64,000 bases of DNA. Origin: T1Sed10-7 sp047921175 (GTDB lineage: Bacteria > Actinomycetota > Nitriliruptoria > Nitriliruptorales > Nitriliruptoraceae). A program made the position numbers and the translations under genes. The stretch is taken from positions 1 to 64,000 of the forward strand of contig JBLRWQ010000004.1 in the NCBI GenBank assembly GCA_047921175.1, in the 5' to 3' direction. How positions within the stretch are numbered: position 1 is the stretch's first letter; each line of letters starts with the position of its first letter. Positions 8,071 through 16,879 of this stretch are shown here, piece by piece. The notes beneath the pieces are model-generated. The model was not told the DNA's origin. It searched no databases and saw nothing but the letters and a program-made list of their open reading frames with translations.

Positions 8071-8829
8071 TCACGCCTCCAGCGCGTCCAGCAGCTCCGC
8101 GTCGATGTCGTAGTTGGCGTAGACCTCCTGGACGTCGTCGTTGTCGTCCAGGGCGTCGAGCAGACGCAGGACCTTGGCGGCCTCACCCTCGTCGGTGATC
8201 GGCACGGTGGTCGTCGGCACCATGGTGGAGCCGGCGTCCAGCACCCGGTGGCCCGCCTCCTCCAGCGCCGAGCGCAGCCCGATGACGTCCGTCGGCTCGC
8301 ACCAGGCGGTGAAGACGTCACCGTCGCGCTCCAGATCCTCCATGCCGGCCTCGAGCCCGACCAGCAGCAGCTCGTCCTCGTCCGCACCGGCCGCCTCGAT
8401 GACGACCTGGCCGCGACGGGTGAAGAGGAACGACACGCTGCCGGGCTCCGCGAGGCTGCCACCGGCGCGGGTGAAGGCGCTGCGCACGTCGGAGGCGGCC
8501 CGGTTGCGGTTGTCGGTCAGCACGTCCACGAGCACCGCGATCCCGCCGGGCGCGTAGCCCTCGTAGGTGGCGGTCTCGTAGGCCGCCGCACCGTCGAGCT
8601 CCCCGGCACCGCGCTTGCAGGCCCGTTCGATGTTGTCCTTGGGCACATCGGCGTCGCGGGCCTTCTGGACCGCGAGCGCCAGCGACGGGCTGCCCTCGGG
8701 GTCGGCGCTGCCGGCCTCCCGGGCGGCGGACTCGATGGCGCGGATCAGCTTCGCGAACTGCTTGCCGCGCTTCTTGTCCTGGGCCGCCTTGCGGTGCTTG
8801 ATGTTGGCCCACTTGCTGTGACCCGCCAC
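8071..8829 (-). CDS. yebC: YebC/PmpR-family DNA-binding regulator or translation factor
   Basis: The 252-residue protein begins MAGHSKWANIKHRKAAQDKKR, the hallmark of the YebC/TACO1 family. It continues with the middle domain (RNRAASDVRSAFTRAGGSL, GSVSFLFTRRG) and the C-terminal YEVYANYDID-like end (VQEVYANYDIDAELLDAL). Family members were annotated as transcriptional regulators; some act in translation of proline-rich stretches. It sits directly upstream of ruvC, the most common location for this family. The start is ATG with AAGGAGGC upstream. Confidence 0.95.
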   Translation of the reverse strand: MAGHSKWANIKHRKAAQDKKRGKQFAKLIRAIESAAREAGSADPEGSPSLALAVQKARDADVPKDNIERACKRGAGELDGAAAYETATYEGYAPGGIAVLVDVLTDNRNRAASDVRSAFTRAGGSLAEPGSVSFLFTRRGQVVIEAAGADEDELLLVGLEAGMEDLERDGDVFTAWCEPTDVIGLRSALEEAGHRVLDAGSTMVPTTTVPITDEGEAAKVLRLLDALDDNDDVQEVYANYDIDAELLDALEA

Positions 8830-8899
8830 GGGGGCCTCCTTGCAGGTGCGATGGGCGGCGCATGGTAGCCGCGGCGGTCCGCGGCCCCCCGGGTACGGG

Positions 8900-9946
8900 T
8901 CAGGGCCGGATGGCCGCGTAGCCGCGGGCGATGACCTCCGCCACCGCGGTGCGCGTGGGCTCGTCGCAGAAGGCCGCCTGCAGGGCCTCGTCGGTGAGCT
9001 CCTCGAGGTCCTCGAGCCCCCACCCGAAGGCCTCGACGCCCCCGCGCAGCTCGTCGGTCAGGGTGACCCCGCTCATCAGCCGGTTGTCGGTGGAGAGGGT
9101 GACCGGGAAGCCGGCGCTGCGCAGCCGCTGGACGGGATGGTCGGCGTAGCTCGGGGCGACCCCGGTGTGCAGGTTCGAGGTGGGACAGACCTCCAGGGTG
9201 ATGCCCTCCTCCAGCACCCGCCGGGCGATCGCGCCCGGGGTGCCGTCGGCACCGAGATCCTCGACCACGCGCACGCCGTGCCCGAGCCGCTCCGCCCCCT
9301 GGTCGAGGGCGTCGGCGATCGAGGCCGGGCCGTCGGCCTCCCCGGCGTGCAGGGTGACGTGCAGCCCGGCGGCCCGGGCGGCGGCGAGCGCCGACGCGTG
9401 CCGGGCGGCGGGGTACCCGAGCTCCGGGCCCGCCAGGTCCACCCCGACCACCGGCAGCCCCCGGTCGCGCGCACGGATCGCCGCGGCGACGACCTCGTCG
9501 GCGCGGTCACCGTTGCGCATGGCACAGACCAGCATCCTGAGCTCGATCGTGGCCGGCGCCGCGGCGAAGCCGGCCGCCCACGCGTCCAGCACCTCATCCA
9601 GCGTGCACCCGCCGCTGGTCGACAGCTCCGGGGCGTAGCGGACCTCGGCGTAGACGACCCCGTCGGCGTCGAGGTCCTCGCCGCACTCCCGCGCGACCCG
9701 TGCCAGCGCCGCGGGCGTCTGCAGCACGGCGACGGTGTGCGCGAAAGCCTCCAGGTAGCGGGCGAGGTCGACCCCCCGGCCGCCCTGGAAGAACCACGCC
9801 GCCAGGGTCGCGTCGTCCACCGCCGGGAGCGCGTGGTCGACCTCGGCGGCCAGCTCCCGCACCGTCGTCGGCCGGAGTCCACCGTCGAGGTGGTCGTGCA
9901 GCAGCACCTTGGGTGCGCGGCGCACCAGGTCCTCGGTCAGCTCCAT
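8900..9946 (-). CDS. add: Adenosine deaminase
   Basis: Zinc-dependent deamination of adenosine or deoxyadenosine to the inosine form, in purine salvage. From the ATG at 9946 (GGAGGGAGC upstream) the protein is 348 residues. The metal ligands are visible in LLHDHLDGGLRP (His17 and His19), HAGEADGP carries the third His and an active-site Glu, and LSTDNRLMSG holds the catalytic-site Asp pair. ERLGHGVR supplies the conserved His. An in-frame extension upstream is Arg/Ser-rich and not homologous in character. Adjacent to the NAGGN locus but with no obvious link to it. Confidence 0.95.
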   Translation of the reverse strand: MELTEDLVRRAPKVLLHDHLDGGLRPTTVRELAAEVDHALPAVDDATLAAWFFQGGRGVDLARYLEAFAHTVAVLQTPAALARVARECGEDLDADGVVYAEVRYAPELSTSGGCTLDEVLDAWAAGFAAAPATIELRMLVCAMRNGDRADEVVAAAIRARDRGLPVVGVDLAGPELGYPAARHASALAAARAAGLHVTLHAGEADGPASIADALDQGAERLGHGVRVVEDLGADGTPGAIARRVLEEGITLEVCPTSNLHTGVAPSYADHPVQRLRSAGFPVTLSTDNRLMSGVTLTDELRGGVEAFGWGLEDLEELTDEALQAAFCDEPTRTAVAEVIARGYAAIRP

Positions 9947-10028
9947 CCGGGCTCCCTCCGGGATCGTTCCAGCCTGCCAGGGTCCAGCGGCCGCGCAGCG
10001 GCGGACGGCGGACCTGCCCCGAGCCGCG

Positions 10029-11321
10029 TCAGTCCGGTCCGGCGACGCCGTGGGGCGGCTCGCCGCGCCGGGGGGCCGGATGCGGTCCCCCGAGCTCCTC
10101 GTCGAGCTGCGGGAAGGGCTCGTTCTCGACCAGGTCCGCCGCCTCGGGATCGAAGCTCGGCTCACGCCGCACGGGCTGCACCGCGGAGGACGGGAAGCGC
10201 TCCAGCGGCCCGGTCCGGTCGGCGTCCCAGCTGCCGAAGGTCAGCGGGGTCTGCAGGTACAGGGCGACCAGCCGGGCGGTCGCCAGCAGCGAGTCGAGGT
10301 GGGTGCGCTCATGGCCGTGGGTGGCGTCGACCCCGAACCCGACCAGGGCGGCCCGGGTCTCCGCGCCGGCTTCGATCGCGGCCGCGACGTCCGAGCGGTA
10401 GAAGTGGAACACGTCCCGGTGCATCTCGAGGCCGTGCGCCCGCCCGAGCGCATCCAACCGGCGCACCAGGTGGTAGTCGAAGGGTCCCGACAGGTCCTGC
10501 ATCGCGATCGTGACCCCGGTCTCGGTCGAGGCCTGGTTCGGTGCGACCACGGCGGAGTCGATCGAGACCATCTCGGCGACGTCGTTGGCCAGCCCGCTGG
10601 AGGCGCCGTGGCCGACCTCCTCGGAGATGGTGATGAGCAGGTGCGCCCCCACCTCCAGGCTGCAGCCGGCGTCCACCACCGCCTTGAAGGCGGCCAGGGC
10701 GGCGGCCACCCCGCCCTTGTCATCGAGGTGGCGGGAGGTGACGAACCCGGACCGGGTGATGACCGGGTAGGCGACCTGCGCGACGAAATCCCCCACCTGG
10801 ATGCCGAGGTCGACCAGATCGGAGGCGGTCTGGACCTTCTCGTCCACCCGGACCTCGACGTGCTCCCAGCCGTGGGGGTGGGTGTCGATCGCGTCCCCGA
10901 ACGCATGCCCGGAGGCCTTGGTCGGCAGGATCGTGCCGGTGTAGGTCCGATCGGGATCGTCGGTGAAGATGCTGACCCGGGTGCCCTCGGAGAAGCGCGA
11001 GCTGTGGGTCCCGACGGGCACGACCCTGAGCCGCCCGTTGTCCTTGAGCCGGCTGACCATCGCCCCGATCGTGTCGGTGTGGACGACCACGGCCCGGTCG
11101 AGGGTGGCGTCGTCGCTGGTACCCGGCAGGCGGGCGTCGAGCGCCCCGCGACGGGTCAGCTCGAACGCCAGGCCGATCTCCTTCAGCCGCTCGCCGACGT
11201 GCTGCATGATCACGTCGGTCCGGCCGGTCGGGCTCGGGATCCGCAGCAGCTCGAGCAGGACCTCCTGCATCCAGGCGGTGTCGATCGTGAGGTCGGTCAC
11301 GGGCGGGGGTGGTGGCGTCAT
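10029..11321 (-). CDS. M42-family hydrolase of the NAGGN osmolyte group
   Basis: A 430-residue member of the M42 (glutamyl aminopeptidase/deacetylase) family, of the type that accompanies N-acetylglutaminylglutamine amide synthesis genes. Metal and catalytic positions are present: VVVHTDTIGAMV, RHLDDKGGVAAAL, ITISEEVGHGASSG and the late DATHGHERTHLDSL. The C-terminal ~45 residues are Pro/Glu-rich and extra. Its exact job in NAGGN metabolism (turnover or maturation) is not established to my knowledge. It has a possible leaderless start: a TAGCGT hexamer ends 7 nt before the ATG and there is no good ribosome-binding site. Confidence 0.85.
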   Translation of the reverse strand: MTPPPPPVTDLTIDTAWMQEVLLELLRIPSPTGRTDVIMQHVGERLKEIGLAFELTRRGALDARLPGTSDDATLDRAVVVHTDTIGAMVSRLKDNGRLRVVPVGTHSSRFSEGTRVSIFTDDPDRTYTGTILPTKASGHAFGDAIDTHPHGWEHVEVRVDEKVQTASDLVDLGIQVGDFVAQVAYPVITRSGFVTSRHLDDKGGVAAALAAFKAVVDAGCSLEVGAHLLITISEEVGHGASSGLANDVAEMVSIDSAVVAPNQASTETGVTIAMQDLSGPFDYHLVRRLDALGRAHGLEMHRDVFHFYRSDVAAAIEAGAETRAALVGFGVDATHGHERTHLDSLLATARLVALYLQTPLTFGSWDADRTGPLERFPSSAVQPVRREPSFDPEAADLVENEPFPQLDEELGGPHPAPRRGEPPHGVAGPD

Positions 11322-11328
11322 GGCCGCG

Positions 11329-11334
11329 ACGCTA
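11329..11334 (-). promoter_or_regulatory. -10-like hexamer TAGCGT for leaderless M42 gene
   Basis: The hexamer lies 7 nt before the M42 ATG, so transcription would begin at or next to the A of the start codon. Its first three bases are the TAG stop codon of the upstream YigZ gene. The spacing, not a -35, is the argument. Confidence 0.4.
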
Positions 11335-11988
11335 GCGCGTCCTCGGGAGCGCCCGGAGCTCCCGTCCGCGGGTCACCACCGTCGCGGCGGGCACCTGGCC
11401 GGCGAGCGTGGCGACGACCTCGGCGGGAGCGTCACCGTCGGCGACGGCCACCGGGAAGCGGACCTGCTGCGGGTCGTAGATCCCGGTGCCGACGTCGAGG
11501 TGGTGCACCCCCGCCAGCCGGTGCAGCACGTGGTCGAGGCGGCCGGCGTCCGCGAGGGGGGCCGCGACCTCGAGCAGGACGACCTCGTGGCGGATGAGGC
11601 GGGTCGCGACCGCGACCGCGTCGGACAGCGTGCCGCCGTAGGCCCGCACGAGTCCGCCGGCACCGAGCAGGGTGCCCCCGAACCAGCGGGTCACCACCGC
11701 GACGACATCCGTCAGCCCGGCCCCGACCAGGACCGACAGCATCGGGGCGCCGGCGGTCCCGGCCGGCTCGCCGTCGTCGCTCGAGCGGTGCCGCTGCCCG
11801 TCGGGACCGAGGACCATCGCGCTGGCGTGGTGGCGGGCGTCGTGCCAGCGGGCACGCGCCGCCGCCAGCAGCTGGTTCGCCTCGTCCTCGTCCGCGACCG
11901 GGTGCAGCGTGGCCAGGAACCGGGACCGCTCGACCTCACGCTCGGCGGTGACGGGCGCGGCGATGGTGTCGAGCGGGTGGAACGGCAC
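11332..11988 (-). CDS. YigZ/IMPACT-family protein
   Basis: A 218-residue protein of the IMPACT (UPF0029) family. It has the signature region DDGEPAGTAGAPML followed by VVAVVTRWFGGTLLGAGGLVRAYGG, and a C-terminal ferredoxin-like domain. The biochemical role of bacterial YigZ proteins is unclear; eukaryotic IMPACT modulates translational stress signalling. The GTG at 11988 has a near-perfect GGAGGTG at the right distance. It is 10 bp or less from the M42 gene and interrupts the NAGGN trio. Confidence 0.88.
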   Translation of the reverse strand: MPFHPLDTIAAPVTAEREVERSRFLATLHPVADEDEANQLLAAARARWHDARHHASAMVLGPDGQRHRSSDDGEPAGTAGAPMLSVLVGAGLTDVVAVVTRWFGGTLLGAGGLVRAYGGTLSDAVAVATRLIRHEVVLLEVAAPLADAGRLDHVLHRLAGVHHLDVGTGIYDPQQVRFPVAVADGDAPAEVVATLAGQVPAATVVTRGRELRALPRTR

Positions 11989-12022
11989 GGCGCACCTCCG
12001 CGACGGGACCGGCGGCCGTGCG

Positions 12023-12028
12023 ACCCTA
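12023..12028 (-). promoter_or_regulatory. -10-like hexamer TAGGGT for yigZ-type gene
   Basis: Lies about 35 bp before the YigZ GTG, in the short divergent region shared with the rhomboid gene, whose own TACCGT -10-like hexamer is at 12059-12064 on the plus strand. Confidence 0.3.
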
Positions 12029-12058
12029 CGCGGCCGCGTGCTCCGGTGAGGAGGCCGG

Positions 12059-12064
12059 TACCGT
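12059..12064 (+). promoter_or_regulatory. -10-like hexamer TACCGT for rhomboid gene
   Basis: TANNNT-type hexamer 31 bp upstream of the rhomboid ATG, on the opposite strand from the YigZ promoter candidate. No clear -35. Confidence 0.3.
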
Positions 12065-12094
12065 CCGGGGCCCGACGGCGATGGCGAGCAGGCG

Positions 12095-13042
12095 ATGCAG
12101 GACAACGGCGAGGCCACGGACCGTCCGGCCTGCTACCTGCATCCGGACCGCCCCGCCCTGCTGCGCTGCTCGCGCTGCGAGCGGCCGATCTGCGCGGACG
12201 ACGCCATCGAGGCCCCGGTCGGCTACCAGTGTCCGCCCTGCGCCGAAGGTGGGCAGCCGGTCCGGCGCATGGTCGATGTCGTCCAGCACGCCCCCGCGAC
12301 CCGGGTGCTGGTCGGGATCATCGCGGTGCTGTTCCTCGTGACCTCGCTCGACGTGACCGTGACACGGCTGCTCGGCCTGGTGCCGCTGGCGGTGACCGCC
12401 GGCGGCGTCGAGGTGCTGCGGGCCGTCACCGACGTCATCCCCTTGACCGGGCTCGGCGCCAGCGTCGGCGAGCCGTGGCGGCTGCTCACCAGCGGCTTCC
12501 TGCACGCCAACCTGATGCACGTGGGCTTCAACGGCCTGCTGCTGTGGCAGCTCGGCCACCTGCTCGAACCGCTGCTCGGCCGCGGCCGTTTCCTGGCGCT
12601 GTACGCGGCCGGCCTGGCCGGCGGCAGCCTCGGGGTGATGCTGGTGTCCTGGATCTCCACCGTGGCCGGGCTGTCCGGCATCGAGCTGGCCATGCGGGTG
12701 CTGGGGGGCAACCCGTTCCAGACCACGATCGGGGCCTCCGGCGCGGTCTTCGGCCTGATGGGCGCGGCGATGGTCGTCCTGCGCTCCCGGGGCATCAACC
12801 CGTGGCGGACCTCGATCGGCACCCTCGTCGCGCTGAACCTCGTGTTGACCTTCGCGATCACCGCCATCTCCGTCGGCGGGCACGTCGGTGGGCTGCTGGC
12901 GGGCGCCCTGGCCGGGAAGCTCCTGATGGTCGAGCGCACGCAGGCCGCGGCCCGTCGCAACCTCGTCATCGGGCTGGCCATCGCGATGCTGCTGGCGTCA
13001 GTCGCCCTCGGTGCCCTGCTGGTGTGGACCATCACCGCGTGA
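12095..13042 (+). CDS. Rhomboid intramembrane serine protease with N-terminal B-box-like zinc finger
   Basis: The 315-residue protein has an N-terminal cysteine cluster (Cys13, His16, Cys25, Cys28, Cys33, Cys46, Cys49) spaced like a B-box zinc finger, then a rhomboid domain. Catalytic residues are visible: Ser215 in GASGAVFG and His263 in VGGHVGG, with His137/His142/Asn146 in FLHANLMHVGFNG forming the conserved loop and helix. About seven membrane segments are predicted, the first at about 71-88. Such zinc-finger rhomboids are common in Actinobacteria, and substrates are generally unknown. The last 45 bp overlap the 3' end of the convergent NAGGN synthetase gene. Confidence 0.92.
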   Translation: MQDNGEATDRPACYLHPDRPALLRCSRCERPICADDAIEAPVGYQCPPCAEGGQPVRRMVDVVQHAPATRVLVGIIAVLFLVTSLDVTVTRLLGLVPLAVTAGGVEVLRAVTDVIPLTGLGASVGEPWRLLTSGFLHANLMHVGFNGLLLWQLGHLLEPLLGRGRFLALYAAGLAGGSLGVMLVSWISTVAGLSGIELAMRVLGGNPFQTTIGASGAVFGLMGAAMVVLRSRGINPWRTSIGTLVALNLVLTFAITAISVGGHVGGLLAGALAGKLLMVERTQAAARRNLVIGLAIAMLLASVALGALLVWTITA

Positions 13043-14881
13043 CGGCGGCTCGTGGCTGCCGGTCGGCCGGTGGTCCACACCGCCGCCGGGCCGCCAGCCC
13101 CGGGGCAGCGGCCGGGTACCCGGGAAGAGCAGGTCCACGAAGCGCTCCGCGGTCGGCTGCGGTTCGTGGTTCGCGAGACCGGGGCGCTCGTTCGCCTCGA
13201 TGAACACGTGCTCCGGCCGGGTCACGTCCGGGACGAGCAGGTCGAGCCCGACCACCGGGATGTCGAGCACCTCGCTCGCCCGGACCGCGGCCGCGGCGAG
13301 CTCGGGATGCAGCCCCTCGGTCACGTCGTGGATCGTGCCGCCGGTGTGCAGGTTGGCGGTCCGCCGTACCGTGAGCTCGACCCCGGCCGGCAGCACGTCC
13401 TCCAGGTCGTGGCCGGCGTCCTCGACGGTGCGGGTGGTCTCCTCGTCGAGCGGGATCGTGGACTCCCCCCCGGTGGCCGCCGCACGACGCCGCGAGGTCG
13501 CGGCGATGAGCTCGGCGATGGTGTGCCGCCCGGTCCCGGTCACCCGGGCCGGCAGCCGGATGGCGGCGGCAACGACCTCGTGGTCGATCACCACGATCCT
13601 GAGATCGTCGCCGGGCACGAACCGCTCCAGCACCACGTCGGGACAGAACCGCTCCGCCAGGGCGATGGCGTGGACCAGCTCCTCCTCGCTGCGGATGCCG
13701 ACGCTGATGCCCTGGCCCTGCTCGCCGCGGGCCGGCTTGACCACGATCTGGCCGTGCTCGGCCAGGAAGGCCAGATCCTCACCGTCGTGGGTGGCGAGCC
13801 GCCCGGCCGGGACCTCGAGGCCGGCGTCGGCCAGCAGGCGGCGCGTCAGCCGCTTGTCGTCGCAGCGGCTCATCGCGACCGCCGTGGTCAGCTCCGACAG
13901 CGACTCCCGCGTGTGCACGACACGACCGCCGTGCGACAGCTTCAGCAGACCGGACTCCGCATCGGTCACCTGGACGGTGATCCCGCGCCGCAGCGCCTCG
14001 TCCGCCAGCAGGCGCGCGTACGGGTTGAGGTCGGCGATGGCCTCGGCCGGCGCGGCGGCGAACAGCCGCTCGTTGATGGGGTTCTTGCGCTTGACGGCGA
14101 ACACGGGCACCCGCACGAACCCCAGCTGCTCGTACAGCCGGATGGCGGGCTGGTTGTCGTGGACGACGGACAGGTCGAGGTAGCTGCGGCTACGGCCCTG
14201 GTAGCGCTCGGCCAGGGTCCGCACCAGCGCGCGCCCCACCCCCGGGCGGGTCGTCTGCGGGTCGACCGCCAGGCACCACAGGCTGGTGCCGCCCTCCGGG
14301 TCGTCGAACGCGACGGTGTGGTCCACGCCCGTCACGGTGCCGATGACCGCGCCGGTCCGCTGGTCCTCGGCGACGAGGTAGGTGAAGGTCTGGGTCAGCT
14401 GGTTGCGCCACAGCACCTCGGTGGGTGCGGTGACCATGCCCGTCTCCGCGTAGATGCGGTTGACGGCGTCCGCATCGGCGGCGCTGGCCATCTTGCGGAC
14501 CACGATGCCCCGGACGGGATCGCGGTCGCCCCGCAGGGTGTGGAGCCACAGCCGGTAGGTGTGGCTCGGGTCGATGAACAGCTCCTGCGGAGCCTTCGCG
14601 ACCGCGACGTGGGGTTCCCGCACGTACATGCAGATGTCGCGCCGCCCCGGCTCCTCCCGGGCCACCTCGGCGATGAGGCGCTCGTGGTCGGCGAAGGTCT
14701 GGCCGAACAGCAGCCGGCCCCAGCCGCACTCGAGCACCACGTCCGGCCGAACCCGCCGTGCCGCCGGCTCGCCCTGGTCCTCCCAGGGACGGGTGGACAG
14801 GGTCTGCTCCCGGTCCGTGACCGGGGCCCGCCGGGGCGAGCGCTGGCGGCGGGACTCGCGGTCCTCGGGCGTCGCGGGCAT
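12998..14881 (-). CDS. ngg: N-acetylglutaminylglutamine synthetase (GNAT/ATP-grasp fusion)
   Basis: Central enzyme for the osmolyte N-acetylglutaminylglutamine amide. From the ATG at 14881 (AGGAGG upstream) the protein is 627 residues. A GNAT acetyltransferase domain covers about 120-265, with acetyl-CoA loop TRPGVGRALV (211-220) and NQPAIRLYEQLGF (243-255). A following ATP-grasp ligase domain has the nucleotide-binding loop VVKPARGEQGQG near 380 and VLERFVPGDDLRIVVI, plus a cyanophycin-synthetase-like C-terminal part (VVGLDLLVPD, FIEANERPGL). This fusion with an adjacent asparagine-synthetase-like gene and an M42 gene is the published NAGGN gene set. It lies 32 bp downstream of the amidotransferase gene. 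Confidence 0.92.
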   Translation of the reverse strand: MPATPEDRESRRQRSPRRAPVTDREQTLSTRPWEDQGEPAARRVRPDVVLECGWGRLLFGQTFADHERLIAEVAREEPGRRDICMYVREPHVAVAKAPQELFIDPSHTYRLWLHTLRGDRDPVRGIVVRKMASAADADAVNRIYAETGMVTAPTEVLWRNQLTQTFTYLVAEDQRTGAVIGTVTGVDHTVAFDDPEGGTSLWCLAVDPQTTRPGVGRALVRTLAERYQGRSRSYLDLSVVHDNQPAIRLYEQLGFVRVPVFAVKRKNPINERLFAAAPAEAIADLNPYARLLADEALRRGITVQVTDAESGLLKLSHGGRVVHTRESLSELTTAVAMSRCDDKRLTRRLLADAGLEVPAGRLATHDGEDLAFLAEHGQIVVKPARGEQGQGISVGIRSEEELVHAIALAERFCPDVVLERFVPGDDLRIVVIDHEVVAAAIRLPARVTGTGRHTIAELIAATSRRRAAATGGESTIPLDEETTRTVEDAGHDLEDVLPAGVELTVRRTANLHTGGTIHDVTEGLHPELAAAAVRASEVLDIPVVGLDLLVPDVTRPEHVFIEANERPGLANHEPQPTAERFVDLLFPGTRPLPRGWRPGGGVDHRPTGSHEPPSRGDGPHQQGTEGD

Positions 14882-14913
14882 GGCAGCCTCCTGGTGGTCG
14901 ACGCCGGTGGGCG

Positions 14914-16740
14914 TCAGGGCGCGACGTCGTGGGCCTGGAGCCACAGCTCCAGCAGCCCGAGCTGCCACAGCTTGTTCCCGCGCAGCTGCGTCAGCTCCGC
15001 GTTCGGCTCGGCCAGCAGGCGGTCAACGTAGGCCTCCTCGAACAGGCCGCGTGCGCGGGCCTCGGGAGCGTGCAACGCGTCGCGGACCAGGTCCAGGTAC
15101 GGGCCCTGGAGGTGGGTGAGCGCCGGGACCGGGAAGTAGCCCTTGGGGCGGTCGATCACCCCCGCCGGGATGACCCGTCGGGCGGCCTCCTTGAGGACCC
15201 CCTTGCCCTCCTGCGCCAGCTTGAGCTCCGGCGGCACGCGGGCCGCGACCTCCAGGACCTCATGGTCGAGGAAGGGCACCCGGGCCTCCAGCCCGGCGGC
15301 CATGGTCATGTTGTCGACCCGCTTGACGGGGTCGTCGACCAGCATGATCTGCGAGTCGAGGCGCAGCGCCATGTCCGTGGCGGTCTGCGCCCCGTCGCGG
15401 GCGAAGTGGCGCTCCACGAAGGCACGGGACACGTCCTCCTCGACCCGGTGCTCGGGCCGCAGCAGGTCCGCCATCTCCGCGTGCGGGCGGTCGAAGAACG
15501 CGGCGTGGTAGGCGTCCACGGCACGGGCGACCAGCGCCTCGCGGGGGGCCCCGGGTCCGAGCTCGTCGGTCAACCGCTGCATCGGGGGGTACCAGTGGTA
15601 GCCGGCGAACACCTCGTCGGCGCCCTGCCCGGACTGGACCACCTTGACGTGCTTGGCGACCTCCTGGGAGAGCAGGAAGAAGGCGACCGCGTCGTGGCTG
15701 ACCATCGGCTCGCTCATGGCCTGCACCGCGCCGGACAGGGCCGGGAGCATGCGATCGGTGCCGATGCGGATCTGGTGGTGGTCGGTGGCGAACTCCCGGG
15801 CGATGATGTCGGAGTAGCGGAACTCGTCACCCTCGCGCCCACCGACCGCCTCGAAGCCGATCGAGAACGTGCTGAGGTCGCGCTGGCCGGCCTCCGCCAG
15901 CAGCCCCACGACCAGCGAGGAGTCCAGCCCCCCGGACAGCAGCACCCCGACGGGCACGTCCGCCACGGTGCGCCAGTGGACCGCGGAGCGCATGGCCTCA
16001 AGGACCGCGTCCTCCCAGTCACGCGCGGACCAGTCCGCCCGGTCGGGGTCGCGGGTGAAGTCCGGGCGCCAGAACTCGGTGTCGGTGACCGTGCCGTCGG
16101 GCTCGATGACCCGGGTGGTGGCGGGCGGGAGCTTGCGGACCCCCTGCAGGATCGTGTGCGGGGCCGGGACCACGGCGTGGAAGCTGAGGTAGTGGTGCAG
16201 CGCGACCGGGTCGATGGAGGTGTCGATGCCCCCGCCGGCGACCAGCGCCGGGAGGGTGGAGGCGAAGCGCAGCCGGCCCGGGGTCTCGGCCAGGTAGAGC
16301 GGCTTGATCCCGAACCGGTCCCGTGCCAGGAAGGTCCGACCGGTGTCCCGCTCGTGCAGCACGAACGCGAACATGCCCTGGAGCCGCTCGACGAACCGGT
16401 CGCCCCAGGCGTGGTAGGCCTTGAGCACCACCTCGGTGTCGGAGGTGGAGAAGAACCGGTAGCCCCGCTCGGCCTGGAGCTCCGCGCGCAGCTCCTGGTA
16501 GTTGTAGATGCAGCCGTTGAACGCGATCGTGAGGCCGAGGTCGGGGTCGTGCATGGGCTGGTTCCCGCACGCGGTCAGGTCGATGATGCTCAACCGCCGG
16601 TGGCCGAGCGCCAACGGACCGGCAGCCCACAGGCCCTCGCCGTCCGGGCCGCGGTCGGACATCGTCGCGGTCATACGGGTCACCGCCCCCACGTCCGGGG
16701 AGGTGCCGTCGAGCCGGAGCTCACCACTGAAGCCGCACAT
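14914..16740 (-). CDS. asnO: N-acetylglutaminylglutamine amidotransferase (asparagine-synthetase-like)
   Basis: Amidates the dipeptide made by the neighbouring ligase, using glutamine as nitrogen donor. The 608-residue protein starts MCGFSGEL, so Cys2 becomes the N-terminal nucleophile of the Ntn glutaminase domain (MSDRGPDGEG follows). The C-terminal synthetase domain carries the ATP-pyrophosphatase loop LLSGGLDSSLVVGL at about residue 265 and the downstream GQGADEVFAGYHWY. Ordinary asparagine synthetase B is the alternative, but the adjacent GNAT/ATP-grasp fusion and the nearby M42 hydrolase favour the NAGGN subfamily. The ATG is fixed by the required Cys2. Confidence 0.9.
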   Translation of the reverse strand: MCGFSGELRLDGTSPDVGAVTRMTATMSDRGPDGEGLWAAGPLALGHRRLSIIDLTACGNQPMHDPDLGLTIAFNGCIYNYQELRAELQAERGYRFFSTSDTEVVLKAYHAWGDRFVERLQGMFAFVLHERDTGRTFLARDRFGIKPLYLAETPGRLRFASTLPALVAGGGIDTSIDPVALHHYLSFHAVVPAPHTILQGVRKLPPATTRVIEPDGTVTDTEFWRPDFTRDPDRADWSARDWEDAVLEAMRSAVHWRTVADVPVGVLLSGGLDSSLVVGLLAEAGQRDLSTFSIGFEAVGGREGDEFRYSDIIAREFATDHHQIRIGTDRMLPALSGAVQAMSEPMVSHDAVAFFLLSQEVAKHVKVVQSGQGADEVFAGYHWYPPMQRLTDELGPGAPREALVARAVDAYHAAFFDRPHAEMADLLRPEHRVEEDVSRAFVERHFARDGAQTATDMALRLDSQIMLVDDPVKRVDNMTMAAGLEARVPFLDHEVLEVAARVPPELKLAQEGKGVLKEAARRVIPAGVIDRPKGYFPVPALTHLQGPYLDLVRDALHAPEARARGLFEEAYVDRLLAEPNAELTQLRGNKLWQLGLLELWLQAHDVAP

Positions 16741-16785
16741 GTCCGCATCCCTTCGCCGAAGGCCTAGGGAAGGGGGCCGGCGGCG

Positions 16786-16791
16786 TAGGCT
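16786..16791 (+). promoter_or_regulatory. -10-like hexamer TAGGCT for phzF-like gene
   Basis: In the 139-bp divergent region between the NAGGN amidotransferase and the PhzF-like gene; a leader of about 80 nt would result. Weak -35. Confidence 0.25.
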
Positions 16792-16879
16792 CAAGCCGCA
16801 GGCACCGTCCGTTCGGCCCGCGGGTCGCTCCCGGTCCGAGCGACGGGCCCGCCCCCGCCACCCGCTCCCCGAGGGACCC

